This document shows, piece after piece, positions 1 through 10,722 of a stretch of DNA of 64,000 nt (position 1 is the stretch's first letter; each line of letters begins with the position of its first letter). The notes below the pieces were generated by a model. It saw only the letters and a list, made by a program, of their open reading frames with translations. It was not told the DNA's origin and searched no databases. Origin of the DNA: Entoloma clypeatum (taxonomy: Eukaryota; Basidiomycota; Agaricomycetes; Agaricales; Entolomataceae); the NCBI GenBank assembly GCA_963565915.1, contig OY751486.1:3472001-3536000 (forward strand). The letters run 5' to 3'. The translations under genes and the position numbers were made by a program.

Positions 1-129
1 CTGAAGTCACCACAAGGCCAGCGTTTTATAGAAAGTCATCATTGACGTTCCGAGTAGTGATGTGATGACTAAGCTAAGGTGTTCGACGCGCTCCTCGTTC
101 CCCCAGAGCGATTGGAGAATACTCGAGGC

Positions 130-3100
130 ATGGATGCGCATCCCACAGCCTCATGGGAGGCTATGCAGGATGGGAACGTATTTTATCGACGACAACAACT
201 GTACACCGTCACGGGAAAACTACAGAGCCTTGGCGACTACATCGTGGCAGGATGCCGCTACGGGGGCCCTTTGGGTCAGTGCTTTGTCCAGCTCAGTTTC
301 GCAGCGACCGCTGACAGGACTCTCATATAGCTCTTATGCGCGATCAGTCAAAAATTGTCGCGCTGGGCCCAGCGACGTCACCTTGGCTTGGGAAGGCACA
401 AATTCAGGTGTACTCGCCAGCTGGAGAGAGTTTGTTATTGCTCAGTGTGGATGATTGACTCCTCTGTTTTCTTCTTGAGTTTTGACTCACGTCGGTGTAC
501 AGTGGGATCAGGGCAAGATAATTTGTCTTGGTTGGACGCAAGACGAAAGGCTTGTGGTTTTGAATGAAGAAGGCGTTTATCGCCTCTATGATCTGCAGGG
601 CGACTACGAGCAGTATTCCCTCGGGAGTGAGGCAGCAGAAATGGGAATTGTTGATGCTCACATCCAAGACAACGGACTCGTGGCCTTGACAGGCTCTCTA
701 GCTTTTCTCGAAGTCAAAGGTTGGGAGGGGAAACGGCCGTTGACCTTATCCAATCCTGGTACGTTTGACTAGCGCGTCTCCGATCCTTCCACCCTGAAGT
801 TTCCGGCAGGGCTTCACGAACCACCACATACCTGGGCCGTCATTCCTCCCAATGTCAATATCTCGAGACACGTCGAAATCCTTTTGTCGGTGGACTCTAC
901 CATCCTCAGCGTCGATAATCTGGAAACTGTGGATCAACGTCTTTCACAAGGCCCATTCACGCGCATAACGCCCTCCCCTAATGGCAAATCGCTTGCTCTT
1001 CTCACCTTTTCTGGTACTCTCCTTGTGGTATCAACGGATTTCCAACGAAGTATGGCGGAGTTCAACACGTCAATCGTTCCCGGCGCAGACGGGCCAGTAC
1101 GACAGGTTGTGTGGTGTGGAAACGACGCAATTCTCGTGACTTGGGAATTTGTTGTCATCCTCGTGGGTCCATTTGGTGACACCCTCAGGTGAGTTTCCCT
1201 CTACGAGAATAGTAACCTTTACCGCGGTCGTTCATGATTTATCCCACCAGATATCATCACTCTGGTCCAACCTTTGCCGTCACCGAACCTGATGGAGTGC
1301 GAGTGATTGGACCCGATTTCTGTGATATGATACAGAAGGTCCCATGTACGCAGATGACATCTGCTCTGTGGAAGGTTTTAAACCCTCATTACACATACAG
1401 CTTCCTCGCTATCGATCTTTCGGCCCGGGTCTACTGCTCCATCCGCAATTCTTTACGATGCATGGGAAAGTTACGTTCAACGCCTTCCGAAAGCTGATGA
1501 GAGTATACGGAGTATTCGGCCTGAACTCGCTGCCGCTGTTGATGAGTGTATCGATGCGGCTGGTCGGGAGTGGGAGCCGTATTGGCAACGTCGCTTGCTC
1601 AGTGTGAGCATTCCAATGTTACTTTCGCCCTAGTCCCAGCTCAATTCTTACCAGGCAGCCAAATTCGGGCGAGGCTTTCTCGACCTCTACAATCCCAATG
1701 ATTTTGTCAATATGGGACAGACCCTTAAAGTCCTCAACGCTGTCCGCTTCTACGAAGTTGGTATTCCTCTGACATATTCTCAGTCTGTACGACCCATTTT
1801 CTGATTGCGTTTGGTGACTGACACGAATTCCCTTTCAAGATATATCTACGCATCACCTTCGCAACTTGTTGAACGTCTGACATCTCGTAATATGCATCTA
1901 CTGGCCCTTCGCATATCTGATTTTCTGTCGCTCAGACCCGATGCCGTGCTGAAACATTGGGCCAGCGCCAAGATTCAACGTTCCAAGGTGTCCATGGCAG
2001 GATCAGGTAAAGGCATTGGCCTGGATGGCGACGAAGAGATCTGTAAAGCCATTGTTCAGAAATTCGAGGAGTTGGGTGGGGGAAACGTCAGCTATGCGGA
2101 CATTGCGAAGCGGGCGTGGGAGGTTGGGCGCTCACGACTGGCGACAAAGGTTCGATTACGCCTTGAGGCTTCTTTGTGCTTCTTCCTGACCGAGGCTCGT
2201 GTAGTTGCTAGACCATGAAACGCGAGCATCAGATCAGGTCCCGCTTCTCCTGATGATGAAAGAAGATCAGCTGGCGCTGGAAAAGGCGGTCGACAGTGGT
2301 GATACTGACCTCGGTAAAGGGTTCCCCCACCTCCTACATACACAAGATAACAGAAGTTCGATTGCATTCAGTTTACCACGTCCTCCTTCATCTTCACAAA
2401 CGGCTAACGCTTGGGGATTTCTTCCGCCTCATTGAAGCGGGGGGTTCAAAGCTGGCGCCTGCGAGTAAACTTCTGGAGGTTTATGCTCGGGAGCAGAATA
2501 GAGATATGCTGCGGGACTTCTATTATTCCGATGATCGTCGGGTGCAAAGTGCAATCCTCTCTCTGGGGGAGGCAGCACGGATGGATGTGAATTATTCATT
2601 CGTTTCCGTTCGCTCTTCCTGTTGATTATTGTCCCCACCAGGACCCAGGATCCAATTTGACAGCCGTTAAAATTGCGCAGAAGTTTTTCGCGGAAGACAA
2701 AGATCAGCTGTTTGAGGCCAAGGTAAGTTGTCGCGCTTTCCCGACTTTGCTTCATGAGAAGTTCAAGCAATCATTGGCAGATGATGGATGAGTCCGTACG
2801 GCTCCTAACCCTCCAGCAGCAATTAGAAAAAGAGGCCGAGGGAAAGGTCGAATTCTTCGGAACAAGTGTGAATGAGACGATGACAAGATGTATCCTCAAC
2901 GACATGTCCAAACGGGCAGACAAAATCAAGGTTGATTTCAAGGTGCCCGACAAAAGGTGGGTCACATTTCGTTTCCCTCGCTCTTCCGCCGTTAAAGGAA
3001 ATGATAGATTCTGGTACCTGAAGCTTCACGCACTTACGACTCTCAGAGACTTTGTGGCGCTCGAATTGTTTGCAAAGTCGAAGCGGAGTCCGATAGGCTA

Positions 3101-3402
3101 TGAAGCCTTTGTTCGACATCTTGTTGAGGCTGGACATCCGAAGGAAGCCACGAACTACGTTGCAAAGTGTGATGGGCCCAAGCGGGCGGAGCTCTATGTG
3201 CTTTGTGGGGATTGGCGAATGGCAGGGGCCGTGTGTAAGGAGAGGGGTGACAGGAAACAGTTGGAGTATGTTGTCTTACCGCTTTACCGTCCTTTGGTGG
3301 CTACATACTAACGGACGAGATGGGTTTAGAGAACTTCGGAAAAGGTGTCCCAATTCGATGATCACGCGTGAACTCGATCAAATCGCCGCTAATATGAAGT
3401 AG
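130..3402 (+). CDS. VPS16: VPS16, core subunit of HOPS/CORVET vacuolar tethering complexes
   Basis: Vps16 is a class C Vps core subunit of the HOPS and CORVET tethers that act in fusion at endosome and vacuole membranes. The start at 130 gives the family N-terminus (MDAHPTASWEA, then DYIVAGCRYGGP). Exons can be laid out by frame: 130-274, 331-446, 503-758, 810-1188, 1251 onward, with further short introns to the stop at 3400-3402. Landmarks in order are WDQGKIICLGWT, FAVTEPDGVRVIGPDF, FGRGFLDLYNP, VLNAVRFYEVGIPLTYSQ, the alpha-solenoid segment after YIYASPSQLVERL, and C-terminal NYVAKCDGPKRAELY with LDQIAANMK. The N-terminal half matches the beta-propeller and the C-terminal half the helical Vps16 domain. 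All exons join in frame where I checked them, so the gene looks intact. It is transcribed toward SYG1. Family assignment rests on remembered conservation; later intron borders are approximate. Confidence 0.95.
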
Positions 3403-4132
3403 AGGAAGTGTGATATAAATAATGGTTATCATTCTTGGGGGGAAATATATACTTTAATCATGCATGTTCATTCACTGCTGCAAATCGCGGACTCGAACCT
3501 CACTGACATTATACTGAGCTCAGGCTCGATCGTGAAACCAAAGTACCCGGCCGCCAAATCCGCCAGCCAATTTATTATATATTTTCCCTTATAACCCGTT
3601 TCGGGGTGCAGTGGAGACCGTGACTGTTTCCTTAGCTTCAATACACCGTTGCTCAACCTTCTCGTTCGATCTGCTCTCTGGTGTTGGGATTCGTGAGAAC
3701 GTCGCCTGACACGTTCCCCGCGACTCAGTCGAAGTCCTCAAATCAATTTTTCATTACCTCGGGAGGACTCGCGTACCAGAATCGAGCCCAAGCCAAAAAG
3801 CTACGAGGGCTAGCTGAGGCTGCAATTTCGGAACACCCAGCGGCAGTCAATTGATCACGTTCAACTTCAACGGCAAGTACAATACGTATATGCCTCGGGC
3901 CAACCTGGGCCCCTACTCCCACGTTTGGCCCTCCTGGAGCCTAATCTGGCCCCGTGTACCAATGGAACATTGCCGTTTCTCTTCATGTAGGTGCATCGTG
4001 CGATTGAGGAGCCCTGTTGTCGCACGACAGTCGGTCTCTCAACAGACCTGCGCCAGCTTTGACGTATAAATGTACTGACACAGCTAAACATCCTCAACCC
4101 CGTATCCTCTTCTCGCATTCCAAATCTATAAC
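3403..4132. other. Intergenic region between VPS16 and the SYG1-like gene
   Basis: No protein gene is recognisable here. It should hold the VPS16 3' UTR and the promoter of the SYG1-like gene. On the minus strand at about 3485-3525 there is a tRNA-like stretch with AGTATAATGTCAGT followed almost directly by GGTTCGAGTCC (a B-box match), but no cloverleaf can be folded; see findings. Confidence 0.5.
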
Positions 4133-7100
4133 ATGAAATTTGCTCGGTTCGTTGTCGAATCGCTCGCCCCTCAATACGTTGACAATACTTGAACAAAGGT
4201 ACTTGGAAGCCACCCAGGTATGTCTCTTTTCACACTCGATTCTGTCTGATCGCTTTTGCTGTTGGTCCTAAGACTCCAGAGTGGAAACGGGCATACATGT
4301 AAGCCGCCGCTTGGACGTTAACCTACGCAGCTTTGTTCACGGTTTCCCCCGTAGCGATTATCGTTTGCTCAAGAAGAGGATACACGCCATTCGCAGAGCT
4401 CATGATGGTGTCGGCGACTCTAGCACCGACGATGGGCCTCCTGACGATGAGCCCGTCCTTCCAAAGGCACTGCAGCCGCCGAAAACCCTTAGATTCAGAC
4501 AGCCATCTCCGGACCCGGAGGCCAGACATGGGTTTGACGATCCGGAAGCGCTGTCGCGAGGGCAACGACAAGGTTCTGTGATCATGATATATGCCAAATC
4601 GCTTCGTCATCCGAATAACAAGCCTACCAACCGCTGTGCGTCCACACTCCTTGAGTTCATTTGCGTGACTGACATTTAGATAGTCAGCCTTACCACATCT
4701 CGGTCAACTCTTCAAGATATCCTTTCTCAACTGACGCCGGTCGAATTGAACTTCTTTATAACACTTGATGCGCAGCTTGACAAAATTGAGAAGTTTTATC
4801 AAGCTCGGGAAGCAGAGTTGCAAGCTCGCGGCAAGATGTTACGAGAGCAGCTGGAGGATCTTGACGAACATAAGAGATTTATCCAGGTATGTGTACACCC
4901 GCGTCCATTCGTCTTGTACCCGACCTTTGTTTCGCCTTTCTAGGCAGTCCATTCCAAGCCTCGAACATGGGCTTCCGCGCTGATAACTGATATAGCATCC
5001 AAGTTCAGGCGCACGAGTTCATCGAGACGTAATACCCGTTCCGGATCTGATAACATTGAATTGTCCACGGTTTGTCTTGCTCGAGCATATATCTCATATA
5101 TTCATGTCTCCCCGTCTATTTTCAGCTTCCAGGTCTTGGCAAAGGGAAAGAAAAGGAGATAGGGAATAAAAAGGGGGCGACAGTAGCTAAAGATGAGAAG
5201 GAGGTATCGGTGAGGCGTGAATTTTCTTCCGATCCGGAAGATTATCTGCACGCGAAGAAGAAGCTGAAGAAAGCTGCCTTGGAGCATTATCGGTAAGGTT
5301 GCCCAGCTTTGTGTCATTCACTTGATCAAGTTCTCCAAAGTGGCCTTGAATTACTGCATAACTATCGGGTTCAATTCATGTTTTTCCGCCTCGATGTCCT
5401 CCTGGCTCATCTGACTTTTACAAGATCTTGAACGTAACTGGTTTCAGGAAAGCTCTCAAGAAGCTCGAGAAAGTGGCCAATGTTAGATTTTCTCAATCCA
5501 TGACTCTTTCGACTGTCTCACGCCGTGATAATCCAATTAGGTACCAGCGCAGCAACCATACATGACGGAGAGGGTAAGCCTCTCAGGACTGTGTGCATCT
5601 AATTGTGTGGATGACCGAATCTCAAAGGTCGAAGAAAGTGCAATTGCATCGGACCAGACCTTGCGTACCATGATGGAGGAAATGGAATCCCTATACACCG
5701 CAAGATTCAGTATGTTCATCACTGCATCTCCAAAGCCCCTCGTCTTGATTCCCCATATCTTCACCAGCCAACAGCGATAGGAAGCTTGCTATGAACCGTC
5801 TTAGGGCAGGATCGCTCATCAAGAGTCACCATTACAGCAGCTTCAGGTCTGGAATGCTGCTCGGCCTTGCGTTGCCGCCCCTTGTTGCTGGCATTTGGGC
5901 TAGTGTGTTACATTTTTACCACCGCTGTACCTGTTTCGCTCACTTTTTCGCTTCAGGCCGTCAGCCATATACCCGCCAGGCGATCCCGGCGTGGGATGGG
6001 CTGTTGTTCATTTACGGCATTCTGGCCGTTCCGGTGGTGTTCTCCGTCATCGTGGGGCTCAACTTGATAGCATGGGCTCGCTTAAGGATTAATTATGGCT
6101 TCATTTTCGGTGAGAATCAAAGGCTATCGCTCCGATAAAGTACAGTCTGACCTTTTGTAGAACTTGATACACGCACACGCCTTGATTACCGCGAATACTT
6201 TGAAGTGAGTCTTAAGGCAAACACTGGATGTTGTAATTCATCATTCCCCTTCGTAAGGTGCCAAGCATCCTTGCTGTTACTCTATGCTACGCATTCTGGC
6301 TATCCTTCTTCCGCATTGGTGCCGATATCGTTCACCCGACCGTGTGGCCATTGATTTGGATCGGATTTTGTTTTATCACGATGGTCAACCCTCTACCAAT
6401 CGCCTTCCGATCGTCAAGATATTGGCTCCTTCGAAACACAGGAAGGCTTCTGCTTTCGGGTACACGGCGAGTTGAAGTAAAGCTTACACTCTCAATACAC
6501 TTACCATCGGTTTCTAATGCCGAGTTATTGATCAAATTAATAGTTTACAGATTTCTGGCTCGGGTGAGTGAAATATACACACCTGATTACGCCGACTATA
6601 CCACCGCCACTTATCGTCGCACGATTCAGCGACCAATTCTGCAGCCTCGGATTTCCGCTTTCCAACTTATGCCTCATGGGCTGTGTCTACAGCACCGGCT
6701 TCGACACAAGTTGGACCAAATGCGGTATGACCGGGCGGTACTGGATTCTGGCCTACGTCCTTGGCTCGCTGCCGCTGTTTGTGCGTTTAGTACAGAGCGT
6801 AAAGCGTTATGTTGATTCCGGGCTTATCACACATTTGATAAACGTGAGACCGCCCCACCAGGAAGAACATATTTTTTAATCTTATTTTGCCAATTTCTAG
6901 GCCGGAAAATATGCTTCTGGCATAATAAGCACGGCATTCTACTATGTCTGGAGAAATGAAGGTAAATAAACCCTCTTCTGCATGTTAACTTTCGTTCTAT
7001 CAAAAACAACTATGATAGGCCCGGCGGCGCGAGGGCCGGGGTTTGTTCTATGGTGTCTTGCCAATACAGTATATTCGGTATATGCATCATGTTGGGTATG

Positions 7101-7776
7101 ACAGGTCTATTTATTGCCACCTTCCCCGAAAAGCTCAAAACGAAGTCCAGGACTTTTACATGGATTGGTCCCTCCTGCGTGTGCACGCCAAACATCCGTT
7201 TCTCCGGCAAGAACTCATGTATACAGACAACATCCCGGTGCGCGTATCCTTGCCTTTCCCTTTTCGATGCATAGCACTCATATTCAGCCAAACCGCGCCA
7301 TTTTGCAGTTGTACTACTTTGCTATCGTACGATGGAATTTTCTATCCTCCAAATCTGCGCTGGTTATCTGACATGGTGACTATGACAGATATCTAACCTT
7401 GCCATTCGGTTCATCTGGGTCATATACATCCCCAAAAGGGGCCCTAATATGATGGTGAGAGCGTTTTTAGTAGCGATGTTGGAGATTTTCCGTCGTTGGC
7501 AGTGGAACTTTTGTAAGCGATACCGATCCTTCATAATGGAACACAACTGACGATAGTTGTCGTCTGTCCTTTCCAGACCGCCTTGAGAACGAGCACCTGG
7601 GTAATATGGATCAGTACCGGGTCACGCGTGAGGTGCCTCTGCCTTATGCCTTCGTGCTGGAGGAAGAGGACGATGCAGAGGACCGGGAGATGATGGATCT
7701 GCGACCGGCTGAGAGTCCGAGAAGACAAGTAATGTTATCGGACACAGAGGGCGTGGATGATCATAAGGGTCACTAG
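4133..7776 (+). CDS. SYG1: SYG1/XPR1-like SPX-EXS phosphate exporter
   Basis: This is an integral membrane protein of the XPR1/SYG1 family. The SPX domain senses inositol pyrophosphates and the EXS domain forms the phosphate export channel. The start at 4133 gives MKFARYLEATQTPEWKRAY once three short introns are removed, followed by DYRLLKKRIHAIRR, the SPX signature. A coiled stretch follows near 4750-4870 (KIEKFYQAREAELQARG) and 5225-5295. Several membrane segments lie between 5840 and 7100 (GMLLGLALPPLVAGIW, LLFIYGILAVPVVFSVIVG, ILAVTLCYAFWLSFF). The EXS end is clear: DFYMDWSLLR, YFAIV.NLAIRFIWV, FRRWQWNF and NEHLGNMDQYR. The tail is acidic (EEEDDAEDREMMD). There are at least ten introns of about 45-60 nt. 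The S. cerevisiae protein was found through a Galpha-related phenotype, so transporter function is taken from the XPR1 family. No break was seen. Confidence 0.93.
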
Positions 7777-7900
7777 TCATTTGTTGCTGACTTTGCACAA
7801 TTCCGACTGACCGCTGGTTCTTTGAATTTCTTTTCTGCAATTTTTTTTTTGTACTTCTTTTGATACTCGCCTTGAATTTTATAGTGATTATGAGTTTGTA
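7777..7900. other. Short spacer between the SYG1-like gene and tRNA-Thr
   Basis: This is AT-rich, with a run of ten T at about 7841-7850 that may belong to the SYG1 3' end or the upstream region of the tRNA. No gene is visible. Confidence 0.4.
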
Positions 7901-7983
7901 TCCCTCTTAGCTCAGTTGGTAGAGCGCGTCACTAGTATTGTCATCCTAATGACGAGGTCAGTCGTTCAAGTCGGCTAGAGGGA
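7901..7983 (+). tRNA. tRNA-Thr (anticodon AGT) with an 11-nt intron
   Basis: A full cloverleaf can be drawn by hand. The acceptor stem pairs 7901-7907 (TCCCTCT) with 7977-7983 (AGAGGGA). The D arm is GCTC/GAGC with AGTTGGTA, an A-box match. The anticodon stem is CGTCA/TGACG. The loop is 18 nt instead of 7; removing 11 nt after position 37 leaves CTAGTAA, with T33, anticodon AGT and A37/A38. The variable loop is AGGTC, and the T arm is AGTCG-TTCAAGT-CGGCT with one G-T pair. The intron site between 37 and 38 is the canonical nuclear position. Anticodon AGT (read as IGU) decodes Thr ACU/ACC/ACA. The alternative of no intron would require a non-standard loop. Confidence 0.92.
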
Positions 7984-7984
7984 A

Positions 7985-7989
7985 TTTTT
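7985..7989 (+). terminator. RNA polymerase III terminator of tRNA-Thr
   Basis: A run of five T begins two bases after the 3' end of the tRNA, the usual Pol III stop signal. Confidence 0.8.
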
Positions 7990-8410
7990 ACCACAAGGGC
8001 TATGAATCCTGTGAATCGAATTTTGGACAGAGTCCCACATTTTGCCCCCTCGGTCCTCGAAGCCATCATTGGTGTCGTGCGCGTTTGTTGCTTGTTCTCA
8101 TGTATCTCCTAGTCATACATCCATGTCGACGCGAGCGCGACTCAGACTACCTCCCATCTCAAGAACTACTCCCCGCCATTCTGTCAATACTACCTCGCCC
8201 TCTGCCGAATCACACCCAAATGACGAGAATCCAAACCCACTTCGATACCAGGCGAGCCGATGCTGGTACTCGTGATTTCGCATCATTACGGCAGGCATAC
8301 TCATCTCCACAGGTTTCCCTTGCGAAGCTCACCATTGTTGAGGATCAAGATCGGAATCGGCGAGGCCTCTTGCAACCACCCGACATCGTCCAGGATGATG
8401 GGAAGGGGAA
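7990..8410. other. Intergenic region between tRNA-Thr and LSM8
   Basis: Overlapping short open frames on both strands lack any recognisable domain or consistent splice pattern. The LSM8 3' UTR on the minus strand should lie at the right end. I see no gene here. Confidence 0.4.
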
Positions 8411-8867
8411 TTAATATCGGATCGGTGGGATGGGTTCAGCGCGCAGGGTGGAGAGATCGGTGGCTTGATCGAGGGGATCGTCGATCTCTCCAATGAGAGC
8501 GCTAACGGGGGAAAGAGCTTAGGAAGGATTAGGCGCGAGACCAAGGGACGTACATCATGTCGCCTTTGACAAGGTAGAGGCCGAGCGGGATCTCCTCGAC
8601 GGGTTCATCCAAGCTGTAGACGCGCTCTTTACAGTCTGCGAGGACGACATTTGACTTTTGATCGTGGCCTGCAAGTGTACCCTGTTAAAACGGCGTGGAT
8701 TAGAGTATGATTAGAATGAATGGTTTTGTTGCGAAACCGACGACGATGGCGCGGCCGTCTTGGAGGATGAGAAGAACGCGACCTTGAATAAAAATACATC
8801 GGCTATTGGGTTTTATGCACTGACAATGAGAAGACTTACGATCGACATAACCTTGGAGACTGGACAT
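8411..8867 (-). CDS. LSM8: LSM8, U6 snRNA-associated Sm-like protein
   Basis: Lsm8 is the subunit that makes the Lsm2-8 ring nuclear; the ring binds the 3' end of U6 snRNA for splicing. The minus-strand ATG at 8867-8865 begins MSSLQGYVD. Splicing joins RRVLLILQDGRAIV, then GTLAGHDQKSNVVL with DCKERVYSLDEPVEEIPLGL, then YLVKGDMI and ALIGEIDDPLD, and a final LRAEPIPPIRY before the stop at 8413-8411. Sm motif 1 and Sm motif 2 (LYLVKGDMI.ALIGE) are both present, and the short C-terminal tail resembles Lsm8 (LRAEP). There are three introns. The last one resolves cleanly only with acceptor gttag, giving IALIGEIDD. Intact, short (about 95 residues) and divergent from the transporter gene. Confidence 0.92.
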
Positions 8868-8989
8868 GGGCGTTTAGTGAAAGGAGGCACCGTGGCGGAG
8901 TCTGGGGTCCCGATTAGGCAAACCGACTTTTTTGACTTTGGGCACGTGGCGGTGTCAATGCGCCTCTTGCACAAGTCTCTCACTTGGCC
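8868..8989. promoter_or_regulatory. Shared divergent promoter of LSM8 and the TPT-family transporter
   Basis: Only 122 bp separate the two start codons, which point away from each other, so both 5' UTRs and core promoters must sit here or overlap the genes. No clear TATA box is seen on either side. Confidence 0.6.
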
Positions 8990-10255
8990 ATGTCCAAGCC
9001 CGACCACCTCGAGCTCAAGTCTTCGCCCGGCAGCTCGCCCCTCCCCACCCCCGCCTCCACCCCCTCCCGCTCCTCCTCGTCGTCCCGACTCACAGCGGCT
9101 GCCATCATCCCCATATGGATCGCACTCTCGTCGTCGGTGATCATCTACAACAACCACCTCTACAATGACTTAGGCTTCAGCTATCCCGTCTTCACCGTCA
9201 CATGGCACCTTTTCTTTGCCGCCATTGGCACCCGCATTCTGCAGCGCACGACACGTCTGCTAGACGGGGTGAAGGACGTGCGCATGGACCGCACCATGTT
9301 CGTCACGCGGATACTCCCCATTGGCTTCTTGTTCTCTGGGAGCCTCATCCTCAGTAACACCGCATATCTGTACCTTAGCGTGCCCTACATCCAAATGCTC
9401 AAGGTGCGTTGACTACGGTTTGCCGTGCATCATAATGATCAGTGCGATAGGCCTTCACCCCCGTTTCAATCCTCCTCATATCATGGACATGCCGCCTTCA
9501 AGACCCCTCCAAGAAACTGGGTGTCATCGTCCTTATGATTTCCACCGGCGTCGCCCTTACTTCACACGGGGAACTCCACTTTGACATGATGGGCTTTCTC
9601 ATCCAGGCTGCTGCAATCGTGGTATGCACATTTCGGCCGCCCCTTTCGCATGCTTTTTCCCTAACGGAAGCTGTTTCTAGTTTGAAGCTTCTCGACTCGT
9701 CCTCATACAAACCCTCCTGCACAATCTCAAGATGGACCCTCTCGTTTCACTGCACTATTACGCTCCTGTATGCGCTGCTATCAACCTCTCGGTCATCCCT
9801 TTCACAGAGGGTTCGTCGATTTCCTCCCTTGTACTTCACTCCTCACAACGTATCCACAACAAACAGGCCTTGCTCCATTTCATGCCATCCCCTCCCTGGG
9901 TCCCTTCATCCTCATCACCAACGCAAGTGTTGCCTTTCTCCTTAACATTGCAGCGGTCTTCCTCGTCGGTGTCGGCAGCGGTCTCGTCCTCACTCTTGCT
10001 GGTGTTTTCAAGGTGTGTACCTCGGCTTATCTCCGACCAATGAAGAGGCTGATGCGTGGTGGGCGGAAGGATATCTTGCTGATTACTGGCTCAGTTCTTA
10101 TCTTTGGGAAACCAATAACTCTGCTCCAGGTCTTTGGTTGGTGGTCCCTATGCATCTCCACCGTCTTTGAGGTTGATTGGCAACTTTTGGCGGTTATAGG
10201 ATACTCAATCGCTCTTCTCGGACTGATACTCTTTAAAACGTCTGGTGGGAAGTAA
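8990..10255 (+). CDS. Triose-phosphate/nucleotide-sugar transporter family (TPT, DMT superfamily) membrane protein
   Basis: This is a multi-pass transporter of the drug/metabolite superfamily, TPT clade (SLC35-like), probably in the Golgi or ER. From the ATG at 8990 the protein has a Ser/Pro-rich cytosolic tail (about 30 residues), then the first helix IIPIWIALSSSVIIYNN and FSYPVFTVTWHLFFAA. Splicing at the end of SVPYIQMLK leads into AFTPVSILLISW, then LGVIVLMISTGVAL and FLIQAAAIVFEASRLVLIQ. The final part has NASVAFLLNIAAVFLVG, then VFKDILLITGSVLIFG, LQVFGYSIALLGLILFK and SGGK. The pattern LxxAGVxKDxLLxxGS is typical of this family. There are five short introns. The substrate cannot be told from sequence; triose phosphate is unlikely in a fungus and a nucleotide sugar is more plausible. 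Stop at 10253-10255. Confidence 0.88.
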
Positions 10256-10722
10256 ATCAAATCACATAGATAGACCCTGGAAGCTCCATCGGAACAGCGC
10301 GGAGGAACAGGATTTCCTTGGGCTCACATAACATGGGAAGAGAAAACATAGAATGCACCAGCCAAACTCCCTCGAAAGCACTCCCGCCTTTTTGTTTCAT
10401 TCCGCCATTATTCGGGGTTGTGATATTAACACACTATAGATGGATTATCGATGAACTCCTCGGAGCTTTTGCCGCTGTCTTCTTTTACTTTTCTGCCTTA
10501 TCACAGGACCTGTACATTTCTCTTGGGGTCATCTCGTCCGTGCTGGCGCTCGCTTTCTGTAACGTGTTTGCTTTGTGCTGTATATATGCCTTTGTAACTA
10601 ACTCTCGTGTTCTGTATCTTCCTTCGCCCACACATCGTCGCTCTGTAATAAATACATGTCATGCGTCGATGACTCGGATAGGAGACTGCCTGAGTCGAGA
10701 TTTGATTACATAAACCGCGTAC
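10256..10722. other. Intergenic region, 3' UTR of the transporter and promoter of the TPR gene
   Basis: A hydrophobic open frame around 10440-10600 shows no homology I recognise and is probably chance. The region is otherwise unremarkable. Confidence 0.4.

Noticed and set aside
8760..9157. Long Pro-rich and Gly-rich frames around the transporter start
   Set aside because: They are shadows of LSM8 exon 1, the divergent promoter and the Ser/Pro-rich N-terminus of the transporter.
10318..10713. Hydrophobic 131-codon frame downstream of the transporter gene
   Set aside because: There is no homology, it overlaps the likely 3' UTR, and start and stop do not fit any intron pattern.
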